Assembly (NCBI GenBank): GCA_963210315.1
Contig: OY723304.1
Span: forward strand, 1,054,001-1,118,000
DNA: 64,000 nt
Source of the DNA: Rhynchopus euleeides
Taxonomy: Eukaryota; Euglenozoa; Diplonemea; Diplonemida; Diplonemidae
Direction of reading: 5' to 3'
Shown in pieces: positions 21,544-34,348 of this stretch; the first letter of the stretch is position 1, and each line of letters opens with the position of its first letter. The position numbers and the translations under genes are program-made. The notes under the pieces are model-generated. The model saw only the letters and a program-made list of their open reading frames with translations, was not told the DNA's origin and did not search any database.

Positions 21544-22360
21544 TAGGGGGGGGGGGGGGGCAATACAAATCAAAACGGTACGAAACCAAATGAGGGGCGA
21601 GTGGTAGGACGAGAACAGAGCGGATACTCGACCGGAAGGCAGAAGAAGTGAGAGACGGACGACAGCAGTGACCAGCGCGCCCCTGGTGGACCAAACAGCC
21701 CCGCAGAGCCCCTGCAAACAGCGTTTTTAGGAAAAGTTGAATAGACGTACTTAGTACGTCTATTCGCTCGCAAACTATTTATTAATTTTCTGGCGAGGTC
21801 GATTTAGGCCCGCGCGTTCGCCGAATAGTAGTACTAAGTACGTTTATTTGACCCCCCCCTGTAAACGTTTTAAAGTTTAAAACGCCGTTTTAAATTATTT
21901 AAAACGGGGTTTAAAACGGCAAAAAACCCTGCAAAATATAGGGGGAGACTTTTCGATTTTTTTTTCTGGAACCCAAAATTGATCGTTTTGGGCCATCTGA
22001 GGCCATCTTCGGCAAAAAAATCCAATTTTGAGGCTCCCTGGGGGTCCCAAATGGGTGAACAAATTCCCTGTGTGAAATAGCCTATTGCAGGCCTTTTGAG
22101 CATGATCAGGCAAACACAGCTGTGTGGCAGGGCTTTCTGCGAAAATTCGCCTCCTGGTGAAGTGGGCTACTTTTCACCCTCCATTCACCCTGGCCTCAAC
22201 CCGTTCCTCTGCTCACCCTGACGCAAGCTCATGCCCTCATCGTTGACAATCACCCAGAAAAGATTCAGGATGGTCCAGTACAGACTCGGGTGCACGAACG
22301 ATCCAACGGTGGTGCCTGTTTGACTTGCTGGTGTATGGTTGATCATTGCTTGTTACGTAC

Positions 22361-23066
22361 ATGTCGCTTTCTCAGCGCCCCCGCCTTCACCGAAACCCGA
22401 TGCCCAACACGAGCGGTGTGGCGCCCGTGGTACTGACCCCTTCGGACCTTAACTCCAGCGGTAGCCGCCGGCTTTCTTCAAAGAAACTCATCGATGACGT
22501 CCCCCCAGAGTGCAGGTTCCTGCTGCCTACCCACGATCATTAGGGTGCCGAGAGAATGGCTAGGTGATCAATAATTGTCCCAAACACTAGCTTGGCAACA
22601 GCCAGAGCAACCCCAGGTGGGGCGCAGCCGAGTGCTGCAACCATCGTTCTGACAGCAACAACATCACCTGGCTGTCTTGTTGAACACAGCCGTGATGAAG
22701 CTGGCTGCACTTCCTGTTTGGAGTTCATCGGGATCCGTTCTGCAAAAGTGAAAGTTGGAGGCAAAGAATACATGACGAGGATGGTTACGCCTTTTGTAGG
22801 CTTCTCTCGATCAGAGAAGTCGGGCGTCCATAGGAGAGTAAAGAGAATACAGATATGCTCCTCTCAAAGAGGGGCAGGCCAAAGGTAGGCTCCAGGTGGC
22901 AACTGGAACTGTGCAACTTTTCCAGAAGGTGCTTCCAGGACTGTCGAAGGAGCTGGTGGAGTTCGCTGGGTCCATTGCCACCCCCATCATGGTGATCGGC
23001 CTTCAACCTGCGACTTTGTATCATGGATTCAGCTCAAAAGGGTGCACATCGAGTGATGCAAGATGA
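22361..23066 (+). pseudogene. Three coding-like segments, unknown protein
   Basis: An ATG frame at 22361-22543 encodes 60 residues including APVVLTPSDLNSSGSRRLSS. A second open frame (about 22583-22888) contains GAQPSAATIVLTATTSPGC and EFIGIRSAKVKVGGKEYM. A third (about 22893-23066) contains LFQKVLPGLSKELVEFAGS followed by IATPIMVIGLQPATLY. They lie in different frames, consistent with exons or a broken gene, within the outer TTTTAAAAC element. Composition is protein-like but I recognise no domain. Confidence 0.35.
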
Positions 23067-23439
23067 AGATTCGACACTCCAGAAATATGCTGATGTCAAA
23101 CTGCATTATTCCTGAGAACAACGGAGGGGGTGTGCCAACTGATGCCGGTGCGATTGATGCAACCCTCACCACAACGTCAGTGCCACCTATTTTCCACCAA
23201 TAATGTGTCCGCTGTGACAGGAATGCAGGAATAATCACCCAGAATATGAGCTGGGGGGCCTCAGGGGGCATGGAAATTTTTTTTTGGCCGAAATTTTTTT
23301 TTTTTGGTGTGAAAACACCACAGAAACGCCCTGTTTTAACCCCCGTTTTAAACTCCGTTTTAAATTAATTTAAAACGCGTTTTAATTTAAAACATTTAAA
23401 ACGTTTAAAACGTAAAGTTTTAAATGGGGGCTAACAACA

Positions 23440-26400
23440 ATGGGGGGGGGACAGGTGATGGCGATTTGGGGTGTGTCTTGACAAGGTGAGTTGAGGTGGT
23501 GGGGGTGGGGGGGTGGAGATCGCAAAAATAGGCTTTCCTATTTGGCGGGGGGGGGGAGGGGGGGCGCCGATGGTTTGCATCTCCGCCCACCCCCCGCCCC
23601 CCCCCCCCCCCACTCCCCCACCCCACCATCACGCCCCTCCCTCCCCTCCCTCTCCGTCCACTCGGCTGCAAAGCTGACAAACCGGTATTTTGGAAGGGTT
23701 TTTCACCTCCTGTTGAGCTTGCAGTCATGCCCCCAGCAGTCAGCCTGGTGCGATTGCATGCTTGTCAGGGGGCGATGATTCGGGTGGGACAGATCCATTC
23801 CCATGAGTTGTGTTTCTTGATGACGGTGCATCACGGCTCACAACCGCACTGCATGCGATGACAGGCCATGCCATGTCTGTTTTCCTTTGGTCAGCCTGGA
23901 GGCAGTGCTCCAACGCTTTGGAGGCGCGAGTTTGGAAGAGGAGGCAGAGGGGGGAGGGCTTGCCATTAATTTGGGTCTTTCGGATTTGTTTCAGGATTTC
24001 CCTCCTGCCGCCGTTAGATAACAGCAGAGGGGATGTCCGGGAAATTCCGGCAGAGCCAAGGTGCTGTCTGGGCACGCCCCCTGCCCATAGCTGGTTTCAT
24101 CGATTTTTTTAGGAAGGCTATTGAAAAAGGGCAACTCATGTCTGACAAAATAATAAGGCAAAAAGAAGGAAGGCGGTGGGGCAGCTGGGGAAGCCACATG
24201 GGGCAAGAACTGGCCTGCAGAGAGGTGTGTCTGCTGCACCTCACGAACGTGAGAGCGGCCGGCCATCTGGGTGCACATTTTATTGGCATTTCAACAACCA
24301 CCTCCATTGCGTTGGCATGTGAGTTGGGTTTCGAAAAACCAGACGAGCCTATTTTTTTTTTCTGTGGCAGCTTTCCTTTGCACCACCTCCCGCGCCAAAT
24401 TACATTCCTAAATGATTTCCTTCCTAATTATTTTTTTCTTCTGTTTTCGGGCAACGGAACAATCTGCAATCGAACAGTTGCCGAGAAGCCGAAGGGGTGG
24501 TGCTAGTGGGGATCCTGTTCAGAAGCAGGGGCATGTGGGTTGAACCACCACATACAGCGACTACCATATCGGTATATTCTTCATGCACGTAATGTCTTGT
24601 ATCTGTGGGGAATCAAGAGACAAGAACGAATGGATGTTCGTATTTGGGATGAAAAATATCAAAAAGGGGGAGGGGGTGAGGGGTGTGGTCGGCGCAAGAA
24701 AATGGTTTGCGGTTGAGGCTGTGGTAGAGGCGGTTGTCAGTTTTCTGAGGGGGGGGGGGGGCGGGGGAATAGCCGGGGAGCGACTGAAACCCAGAGAGGG
24801 GAGGGAATCTAGCACTTCCCGGACCATTGCACTGTTGTGGTACCCTTTGGTGTTTGGAAAAAAAAAGCTTCTCTGTGCCCCCCCGCTGGCTGGAGTGACA
24901 GCAAAACGCCAAGAATTGTTTTGTTGGAACGCAGACCCCACTCTTCGTGCACACCGCTCCGGTCTGATGAAGTGGTGTGAGTGGGGGGGTGGGGGGTCAC
25001 AAGATCCAGCAAAAAAGGCGCAGAAAAAGCTTCCCCAGTTGGCTACGCCGAACTACCAAGAAATTAACGATATGTGTGGTGTGACCAATACATACTCTCT
25101 CCTGCGAACTGGCTCGAATCACGCCAAGATAGGCAAAAAGATAAGGCTGTTGTTTGTGTGCCAAATCCGGTAAAATATCACGCGCAGATCTTCGGGGTTT
25201 GCCCCGCAATACAACGGGTCAGAAGAAGATGCTGCAGATGTGTGAATGTAGAGGAAAAAACATGAATGCACGCCTGGATCCCTGCAAAAACAGGTGTCGA
25301 TGATACTGCAATGCAATACCCGACAGAGGTCCTGCGGGAAAAAGAGCGGGAGAGAGGGAGAGACGGGCACAGAGGCACGGCGCACTCATCACTTGCAAAG
25401 ACAGCACGCACGACCGGTGGGTTTTCATAAAACTGCAAACCCTTCCCCGGATCGCTGTTTTTACACGAAGAAAATCATAACTGGCACATGGAGAGCGTCA
25501 ATAAACAACCACCTGCCCCGGGTTTGCGGGTTTGACACTGGCATCCATTTATCGATACATACACCTCGCAAGCTCAGTTCCAGCCGCCTTGCTAAATCAA
25601 GAAGTGCCTGACTCGTGTCCCGTGCGTGTGGGAGGGGGTGGGGATTGGGTGAGGGGCGATGCATGCAAAGGCACCACCCACCACCGCCGCCCTTCCCCCC
25701 TCCCACATTCTCTCGATAGTTTTGTTGTTGTGCATTCTTGGGTTTGTCATTTTTGTTTGTTCCTTTTTTTTGTTTTTTTTTCTCTCTCTTCTTCTTCACA
25801 AAAAGAGTGATCGTGGCAAGCTGCCCTCACAGAGATCCCTTTGCTCCAAAAGTGACACGGTTCTGACACACAGTGGCACTGATCAGAAGGCCTTTCCCTC
25901 TCAGGGTCAAGGTACTCTGTTGCAATCGGTTTGGTAGTAATATCTGACGTACGAGACGACCTGGCAGTGACCGGAAGTGGGTGCTGTTTTAAACGACACC
26001 ACTCGTGGCGATATTTCATCCTGGTGATATTTCTCGATTGTACGGCAGACACTCATCCGAAGCAGAAGATGTCGAAACCAGATTAGAACACAAGAGAGGG
26101 ATATTGGTCACTACCGTTCAGCCTGCAGCTGATTTGGTGGGGGCTAGCGCAGCCTGCAGCAGGTTGGTTGGGTGCGGGCGGGGAGAGGGATTGTGATGGG
26201 GGTATTGTGGTATGAAGGCCTCGAGAACTGGAAAGAAAAATAAGCGAATCGTACTAATCAGGTAGGGGGTTCAGCAAGCAACATAATAATATAAAATCAA
26301 ACGGCAAAAAAGAGGAGGGGTGCGTGGGGTGGGGTTGTGGTGAGAGAGTGGGAGGAATAGTGGTAACGTTTCTGTGAATGGAGCAGGCACACAGAACACA

Positions 26401-26577
26401 AGGGTGGAAAAGAAACGAGAAGGGCTGGCGGTGCCCATAACACACAGGTCGCTCTTTCGATCGGGTGCCTCCTCCCATCGCCCCTCCCGGCACCCCACAT
26501 GAGAACTATTTTTTTTGTTGGATTGATGGCCCATCTTATAAGCTGCCAGTACATTTTCCCACGTGAAAATAAGTGTA
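23440..26577. other. Intergenic, nothing firmly recognised
   Basis: No supported gene. G- and C-runs occur near 23440-23450, 23546-23555, 23588-23612 and 24750-24762. A short block near 24995-25060, AAGATCC...CAGTTGGCTACGCCGAACTA, is related to one at about 55390-55460. Confidence 0.5.
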
Positions 26578-27487
26578 CCTACCCCCCCCCGTGTTTAAGT
26601 CCCCTATCCATATGATGTGTTTAAGTCCCCTCGGCGGCCAATTTTCCCGAAGGGACTTAAACACCCCGGACTAGTAGTTTGGTTGCCAACCGTTGGGGGG
26701 CATTTTTTCTCGATTTTTCCAGGTGTCCGTTGGCGGACCACCAGGATGTGAGGCACGTGTGGAGGCCAGGGAGGGAGCCTGGGGGCTTCGGATACCCGCG
26801 CGTGGCCCGGACTGCCCCGCAGGGGGCAGTCCGGGTCACGTCGCTCGTCCTCATCCACAGCCTCGCTGTGTGCGATGCAAGTCGTGCGCCAGCGTGCCCC
26901 TCTTGTCGCACTGGAGTCGGGAATCAATTCTGCGGCACAGCGGGGCTGCTAGCAGTGGCGAGGGCCGCAGTGTGCCAGTGCTCAGCGCCCTCGGATCCCC
27001 ACGCCACCCATACTGCCACCCCCAGCTGGCCCCGCCTGAGCACCCGCTGTGTGTCCCGTCTCCCAGGGGAGAACGTCGGTTGGCCCAGGGGACATGCCAT
27101 CTCCCATGGGACATCTAGCGGAAAGCTTGACACCTCCCAGGGCTAGCATCAACCCCTGAGGCACGACATCTCTTGCGCTTCAGGCCCCCTTGGGTTGCTT
27201 GCCCTGCAGCTTTGGCAGCCTGACTACCCCAAGTCAGTGGTTATGGGCAGTGCTTGGCAGAGTAGGGCGGCCCTGAAGCAGTGTGAGAGGCAAAGGGGTT
27301 TGAGGCCCCAGCACCCAGGTCCCCAGAATCTGTCCAGATGTGCCTCGGAATCGATATAATACGGCCTCTCCCCGGTTCCCTCAGGAAACAGGTGGCAGGC
27401 GTGTTTAAGTCCCCTCCGATGTGTTTAAGTCCCCTTGGCCCCGATTTTGACGTTTGGATAGGGGACTTAAACACGGGGGGGGGTAGG
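26578..27487. mobile_element. 0.9-kb TA-flanked element with C-tract ends
   Basis: Termini are CCTACCCCCCCCCGTGTTTA at 26578 and its complement ending at 27487; the match continues through AGTCCCCTATCC. TA lies immediately outside each end (26576-26577 and 27488-27489); a second TA pair lies inside at 26580 and 27484. The arms contain further GTGTTTAAGTCCCC copies. The GC-rich interior includes a strong palindrome at about 26803-26838 (CCCGGACTGCCCC/GGGGCAGTCCGGG) and open frames of uncertain status. Confidence 0.85.
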
Positions 27488-27489
27488 TA

Positions 27490-29500
27490 TCAAGAAAAAA
27501 TACAAACTGCACTTAACAGATGGACCACCCTCGGACAGGCTCAGTGCCTTTTGTCAGATCTCTGCCACGCGCCAAGCCCTGTCATGGTTTCCACAGACAC
27601 ATTCCAGACATAGCGCATCACAATTTCTGGGCGTGGGGCGGGGGTGCGGCGTCGGGGTGGTGGTGGTGGTGGGCGAGAAAGAAGCCGAAAGAATGTAATC
27701 GAAACAACCAAAAAAATGGTGCGCATACCAACAGAAAGATAGAATCAGGGCGGGTGGGCAGGTGGGGCGGGTATGGGAGGCCACTTGTTGAGAACGGATG
27801 CACAGATGCGATGGCGGCCCCAGGGAAGGCCAGGGGGGATGGGTCAGGGGAAGGCAAGCCTTGGGTGGTGGTGGTGGCCGTGGTGCTTTGGTTTTGTGTG
27901 CCTCCCAGATAAGAACATGTCGGCACTATTTTGTTTGTCGGACCTATTGTGTTTTCCCCACCACAGATTTTATTTCCGGAGGAATGAGGGGGGGGGGGGA
28001 TGAAGTTCAGTCGTGAAGGGGGTTATTTCAAAAAGAAAAGAGCCGAGCTTTTGCTTTGTGCGCTGGTTCGTTGCCTGTGTGGGGGTACAGGAGTGAACGC
28101 ATGCGCCGCCAACAGTTTTCTTTGCGAAGGACCGGGAGCCTGGTTACGCAAAAAATAATAAAAAAAGACCGGGTCGTTGTTTGCTCACAAAGCTTGGGTG
28201 ATGACAAACCCGCTCGCGCCGACCTGACGCGGGTGGGGCGAGCATGACACATACGCCCCACCCCACAGCAGGCTTGACACGATCCCAATACAAGGAAGGA
28301 TCTGTCTTCACTCTCAAGCTGCGCTGACCCGCCTCTCCTTATTGACTGTGACAGGAAAAATATTGATGTAAAAAAAATCCGCGACGGGATGGGGTGGGAT
28401 GGAATGGAGGGGGGAAATCATAACTGGATACAAGCCAGTTTAGCGGACACTTTGTTTCCAGAATGATAGAAGTGCTTGGAAGTTTATGTTTGTTTTTGGA
28501 GTGGTGGTTTTCTCTCTCTCTTTTTCCTTTGCTCCTCCTTTTTGTCGATCGGTTCGACAGGCAAAAAAGAACAGCGTGGCTGGCACACGGGGTGGAGGGG
28601 GGAAAAACAAGAGCTAGCCTCCGAACAGCGCACACACACCCTCTCACAACTGAGAGATGATTCGGGGCTACGCAACGTAAAAATTGTATCATCAGACAAT
28701 GTTTCTTTTGGGGGTTTTTCAGAGGGGGATTTCCGCTGCCCGGTGCCGACAAGCGTATTTTGATGCATTTCACCTCGTTTGCGAGGAAAACGCCGAAATT
28801 TGCCAAAAGCTCCGAAACAGCGAAAAGGAAGACCTCCGAATCACGCAGACACTTTTCATGGTGGTACTTCATGCCACAGCGCAGCACTGAAGCGAAGGGG
28901 GGGAGGGGGAGGGAGCAACAGATATAGGCGCGCTGAAAAGGCGGGGCGCCAGATATGGGTGAAAGGGAATATTTGGGGGAGGGGGGGGGGAGGCAGTAGG
29001 GGGTGTCTGTTCTGAATGAAGTCAAAAGAAATTCAACACCGAACTGGGTGGGGTGGGGTGGGGGTATTCGTGCAAGAGAAAACGAGGATCAGTCCCAGAA
29101 GGGGAAGAACGAATAAAAAGACGGGATAAATAAGTAAAGGACGTCGGCGAAGGGGGGGGGGGTTTTTACTGAGGGGTTTTTTTTGAGTGTAAAGAACACA
29201 GAGAATTGGAGCCAGAGGCGTGTTAGCTTAAAAAAATCGCTATTTTTTTTAGAATTTCACGCCCGGTGGTGGCACGCAAGACACACAAATAAAATTGCAT
29301 GTAGAGAAGCGTCCCCATCTGCATCTTGCGACAAAGGCAGTCCCTTGCCATCCTGACCCCACCCCCTTTTGCAGACCCACCACACCACCAGGCGGAATGC
29401 CCCTCTCTGAACTCTAATGCAACACGCCTGGAGGCGAAGCCTCCGGAGACACGCGCATCACACACTCCTGCCCATTCTCAACCCCACACCCGCTCTCCGC
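27490..29500. other. Intergenic; contains second copy of the 6541-6705 repeat
   Basis: No supported gene. The segment at about 28190-28335 repeats 6575-6700. G-runs occur near 28979-28990 and 29151-29162. Confidence 0.5.
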
Positions 29501-29544
29501 TCACTGCATCGGGAAGGTGAATGCGGGGTAGCCCACCATGGGCA

Positions 29545-29582
<38 letters not shown>

Positions 29583-30436
29583 ATCAGCGCCTGCATGAGC
29601 GCCTGCTGCTGCTGCTGCATCTGGAGCTGCTGCAGCTGCGACAGGACATTCAGCTGCTGCTGCTGCTGGAAGGCAGCAGGGCTCATCCCAGTCTGGAAGG
29701 CGGGAACAGCGTTCCTGGCTGCGGCCGCCCCGACACGGGCAGCGGGCTGTGCGGGGGCGTGGCTGGCCATACGGCTGCGCTTCGCAGCGTCGTCAGCCAG
29801 GGTCTGCCTCTCCTGTGCCTCAGCGAGGATCGCCTCCACACCCTCACGGACCTCCTTGCTGATCGGCACCGCTGCCTTCTCCGTGCCCTCCGCCACCAGG
29901 CGCGGGGCAGGCGGCGTGTAGACCTTGCCCTGGCTGGCGAAGTGGGCCGTCAGGTCGTTGACACGGGTGCTGTGCTTGTTGCCGCGGACGTGGAGGGAGA
30001 GCTGGCGGTCGGAGTTCAGCACCACCAGGCAGCTCTCGCAGAAGTGCCAGAAGAGCTTGGTGGTGTCGCGCGGCTTCTCGGCGGGGGTCTTGCAGGTGAA
30101 CCCGGGTGCGCAGCGGTAGTGCCCGTCCTCCGTGGGCACCAGGTAGACCATCCCGCGGCGGCGGCTGTGCTCGCAGCACTCGCCGAACTCGTTGATGCCG
30201 TCGGCGGACACGTCTGCCGCAGCGCTGAGGGCAGCGCTGGAGTCCTCCCCCTCAGACCACGTGGCGTCGCACGACGCCGACCCACCCAGCTGGGCCTCCT
30301 CAGGCTCGTCCGTCAGCGGCAGGGTCGCCACCGTGTCGATGATCCCACGCAGCGTGCACTCGTCGAGCAGCGGCGGGGGCACGTCGGTGTCGACCTCAGG
30401 CTCGGCCTGGACAAAGCGGGCAACGGGGGACGACAT
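29501..30436 (-). CDS. U1/matrin-type C2H2 zinc finger protein with poly-Gln tail
   Basis: 311 residues from the ATG at 30436; the upstream in-frame extension is Pro/Phe/Ser-rich and looks untranslated. Residues 1-85 are acidic. Residues 133-155 match the U1-like finger C-X2-C-X12-H-X5-H exactly (Cys133, Cys136, His149, His155), a class that binds double-stranded RNA or RNA-protein complexes. Cys109 and Cys115 just upstream might add a second zinc site. Residues 195-225 are a charged helix ending in a basic KRSR patch. The C-terminus is Gln-rich, with an unbroken run of 12 Gln near residues 286-297 encoded mainly by CAG. A nuclear RNA-binding role is inferred. It appears intronless; codon use is GC-rich, unlike the flanking repeats. 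Confidence 0.8.
29547..29585 (+). repeat. CTG trinucleotide tract (poly-Gln codons)
   Basis: Near-pure CTG/CAG repeat inside the zinc-finger gene, encoding the longest glutamine run. Shorter CTG clusters lie at 29600-29670. Confidence 0.85.
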
Positions 30437-33400
30437 TGTGTTGGTGTTGTTGGTGTGGGTAAGACGGAGGGGAAGGTAAGGTCGGGCTGCTTCTCTTCGG
30501 CAAGATGCAAAAAAAAAAGGACGGGGGAGAAGAGAAGGGGCTGAACAAAATGAGGGGGTGGGAGAGGGTATGCGGGCAGGCAAACGAGAGTTGCTGCTGT
30601 TGTGTAGCTGGAAGAAGGGACAAGAGGCAAGTGTACACTAGAGCCTGCAGTGCGGTGGGGTGGTGGTGTGGTCCGCAACACTCGCCCCACTAATATATAC
30701 GCGACCTAATCTACGCCTCTGCAGATGACAAGGGTGGGGGAGTTGGGTGGGGGCTGCGGCTGCCTGACCAACTGTTCTTGCGGGCAATGCGCCACCAAAC
30801 TGCCATTTCCTGTGGTCGGTGGAGGCTTCTCCACAACCACGGCACAATTCCAGCACCGTTGCATTCTTCCTGCTTCGCATGTTCAACTTTCCTGGGTGTT
30901 TGCGTTTTAGAGCCACGGGCGGCAGCAGACACCGCGGGTTGGGGTACCCTGCCACAACCATTTGCCACAACCAAATACAGGGGAAAGCCCGAAGGCTTCC
31001 ACTGCGCCCACCAATTGATGGTGTCAACATCATCTCGCGGACGTCCTTTGTTGCAATCCTCGACACACACACACGGGGTGTGGTGCCGCAAGGTGGAGCG
31101 CCAACAAACAGACAAGCTCACCCCACTCCCAGACGCCAGCACACCGGCACACACACATGAATCTTCTCTGTGATGCAGAACGCACCACGGTGCACAGTCT
31201 TACGCTGCTGGCCATGATTTTCTTCACACTCCAACCCCGCACCAGCGGTTCAGAGAGGAGAAAGTTGCGACGGCCAGCGAGAGAGGGGAGGGAGGGTGTG
31301 CACGGGCAGAGAGTTCGTGTCTCACGTTGGTTGGATGGATGGAATAGCATGGGGTGGGTGGGTGGGTGGGTGGGGTGTGAGGATGGAGCAAGGCAAGACA
31401 GAACCGCCACCGGGGACCTTTACACACGAGAAACTCACAGAGAACACCGACCTTCCCCAGTCGACGGATTTGCCCACCCCGCTGAACCCTGACAGCCCAA
31501 AAAAAAACAGGAAGAACGGGGATGCGAAAGGGGGCTAATGCGAGAGATCATTGGAAACGATTCTGAACCCCAAAGATTATGGGGGAGGGACGGGGCGCCG
31601 TGCGGGTGGGTGGGTGGGGAAGTAGGTCCACAGGCCATGCATGTGTGTCTTCACCCAATGCCACACACGACACCTTGCTTCGCTGTCTTTAGTTGATCCA
31701 TCAATCGACAGCTCTGCCAGCCTGCCTGACGTGCCAGATGACACGGGCAATCGCACAACCGTCTCCTCAGGTCAGCAGACCCGCCATTTTTTTGACTGAT
31801 TTGTTTGCAAATACCTTGAGGAATTGGGAACCAGCGCCCATAAAAAAAGGTATAAAACGGGGTCCTTCGCTCTAAAGGACAGCGGCCTCTCGTAGACTTC
31901 TTCTTCTGTACGATGCAGGTCCGCTAATCCAACATTGCCAACACTCTAAAAGTGGAAAATAGTAAGCTTCCTCGCAACTGAGGTTGCACTGGAAAAGGTT
32001 CACGCAAAAGGCGATGCCTCTCACACCACCCCATTGGTAGTCGTTTTACTCTGAATCCGGCTGTTTTTGGGGGAGTGTGTGACAGCGCACAGACACCGCA
32101 CCGCACGGCGGCTGCCCCTTTGTCTTGAACCCCTGTGGAAGAGAAGAGAATAATAGAAACGAGGGGAAGATGGGCAGAGGGGCCGGCACTCCGCTGGCAC
32201 CCCGCTGGTGTGTCTGGAAGCAGCACGCCTTTTCCCCTGCCGAGGGGCCCACACCCCGTGCTCCCAGGTGCGCGGAATAGAATCCAATATCCGGTGAAGG
32301 AAAAATGGGAACAGGTGTCGAGGGCCGCGGTGCGCTGAGAGAGAGAGTGCTGCCCACGCCCCGATTCGATATGAGTTGCAATCACGTAAATGGAACAGTC
32401 CCCCCCGGGAGAGGGAGGGGGCCATGCGAATGCGGACGGTGTCAACACGGGGAGAGCCAGCGCGTGTGGGGCCAACCGTCTTTGGGAAGGTTGTCCCCGC
32501 ACAAGCGGACTGTTGCTCCGCACTGTCCGCAGACGCGCAGTTGCCTGTGTGGCAATAACGCTTTGGGGGTGGGGGTTTTGACAGGGTTTTCTATTTACTC
32601 GGCCAAACCTCTATTCACAAATAAGAAGAGGTGCCCAAGCCAGGCAGCGACAGCAAGGATAGCACAGCAGGTGCTACTTCTAAAGCTGCAGGGGTGTGGT
32701 TTTGTGTGGTGGTTTCGTTCCTTCACGACAACGATTCGCTTTGTCACCCGTGACAAGAAAGTGCCAATTCAATTACTCTCGTCCTCCACAGCTTGGGCGT
32801 TCGTTTGATGTGTTGCTGACTACGCTCACAGTTACACACCCTCTCCGGATAAAGGGAGGGGTGCGCAGAGCACAGCCTTTTGAGTCCTGCCCCACAATCA
32901 ACAGGCAGGACAAATAACAACAACGGAAACTGCACTGTCGTGACTAGAGACCCACCAGGACAGGACAGGATCTGGTCGATGCACAGTAAGGAGAAAGAGA
33001 AAGAAAGAAAGAACTGACTTGCATCCATCTCTTGGGCTGGCACCCCTGCCTCCCCTCTACTTGTGTAACAACAGGGCGAGGTGTCCCTTTTTGACTCGCG
33101 CGCCTTTTCGCCTTCGCCTTTTTTGCAACACATGAAAGTTATTCTGCCGCGGTGCTTTGAGCCACAACATCATGATGCTGATGCACAAAACAAGTGCCCC
33201 GAGGGGGCTACCAACGGCAGTGATGCGTCTTCTTCAACCTTGAAGGGTTTGACGGCGTGGTCACATCGGGTTCTGTGCCAGTTCCGGGGGGGGGGTTCCA
33301 TGACCATGCCATTTGAACACGTTTTGGTTTGACTGTGCTCATCGCAGCCTCCCGGCGAGAGGGGGCCACGCCTGTTTCGGGATCCCCTTGCTCCCAACAG

Positions 33401-33772
33401 AAATGGCCACTGCCTCCACCACCCAACACAACACACACCGAGAGGCCAGAACAGGGCGAGGGGGGGTCGGGTGATGAAGAAGAAGAGCAGCGGCAGGGGG
33501 CTGACACAAAACGGCACTGAATCAAACACGACCCTCTCTTCACGCAAAGGGGCTGGGGTGGGGGGGCAGGGGGTGGGGTGTGATACGTAAGTTCAAAGGC
33601 AATGCAAAGACAGGCGCATTTCGTTTGGATAACCCGTGCCAAAGCATCTAAAAGCAACTCAAGCAGCTAAAGACACGCCATGCCATGACCAGCACCCACG
33701 CTACGCAGGGGCCACTCTTCTCATGGCATGGAAGCTGACGTCGTTTTCCGACCCCCAACCCCCCCCCCCCCC
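30437..33772. other. Intergenic, upstream of the zinc-finger gene
   Basis: A minus-strand TATATATTAG at about 30691-30700, some 260 bp upstream of the zinc-finger ATG, could serve as a TATA element; this is speculative. I found no other gene, repeat or RNA with support. GTGGGTGG runs occur near 31348-31375. Confidence 0.4.
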
Positions 33773-33774
33773 TA

Positions 33775-34346
33775 GGGCTAAGTTGGCATGATACGCGTTT
33801 CAGAGCACATTTTTGGTGGGGGCGATACGTGATACGTATCCGATACGGCAACGGCGCTGATACGGCAGGCGTGCCCCCGAGCCCCTTTCTAGACACGTAT
33901 CCGATACGGCGTCCGGATAACGTGTTCAGTGATCTCGTGCCTGGTCAGGCAGGTAGGGCAGCTGCCCCACCTATTTAGTTTCAGTCCGAAACCTTGGTAG
34001 GGCAGGCCTGACCAGCCTGCCCGACCAAGAATATTATTTCTGATCTGCCCCCGCCCCCCTGGGCCCACTGGGGCCCAGGGAGCAGGGCGATTCCAAACTA
34101 TTGTCCCAATGGCCCACCGAATTTGGTCAGTGCTTGACTGAAGTCAGCCTGAGAACATATGTTCACTACCGTGGCCTCCGGCGGCTGGGGGGCTCCGCCC
34201 CCCAGACCCCCTGAACGGCGATCTGCTGGCTCCTGGGTATGGGGACAGAAACACTGACCCCATGCAGTGATACGCGAGACGCGAATCGTGATACGTGATA
34301 CGTATCTGATACGCGATACGTATCACGTATCACGCCAACTTAGCCC
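33775..34346. mobile_element. 572-bp TA-flanked element
   Basis: Ends are GGGCTAAGTTGGC at 33775 and its complement ending at 34346; TA lies on both sides (33773-33774 and 34347-34348). The arms are rich in GATACGTATC palindromes. The centre holds a 75-bp internal palindrome (about 33940-34016, CTGGTCAGGC/GCCTGACCAG) and one GC-rich hairpin unit. No coding content. The right TA is shared with the next element. Confidence 0.85.
34170..34210 (+). repeat. GC-rich hairpin unit, single copy
   Basis: Perfect stem core with ATGTTCACTACCGTGGCC upstream, inside the 33775-34346 element. Confidence 0.85.
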
Positions 34347-34348
34347 TA

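Larger units (their letters stand above)
18816..21861. mobile_element. 3.0-kb TA-flanked element with G-tract ends
   Basis: Termini are CAGGGGGGGGTCAAATAAAC at 18816 and its exact complement ending at 21861. The perfect identity continues to about 29 bp (through GTACTTAGT). TA flanks both ends (18814-18815 and 21862-21863). The interior carries a zinc-knuckle open frame (19360-19848) and a second TA-flanked element (20016-21543). No transposase is recognised. Confidence 0.85.
18776..23439. mobile_element. Outer element with TTTTAAAAC-rich ends (boundaries tentative)
   Basis: The left side is GTTGTTAG (18777-18784) followed by TTTTAAACATTTTAAACG. The right side is the complementary CTAACAAC (23431-23438) preceded by AAACATTTAAAACGTTTAAA. 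Another TTTAAAAC cluster lies at 21864-21920. The inverted arrangement suggests one element into which 18816-21861 inserted. I see no target duplication, so the limits are tentative. Confidence 0.5.

Noticed and set aside
26679..27146. A gene inside the 26578-27487 element
   Set aside because: Two overlapping plus-strand frames and the minus strand are all open because the segment is GC-rich. No domain distinguishes one, so I describe it only as element interior.
29417..30544. A 375-codon open frame on the plus strand opposite the zinc-finger gene
   Set aside because: It mirrors the GC-rich codons of the minus-strand gene. It reads as Leu/Arg/Cys repeats across the CAG tract, and the zinc finger fits only on the minus strand.
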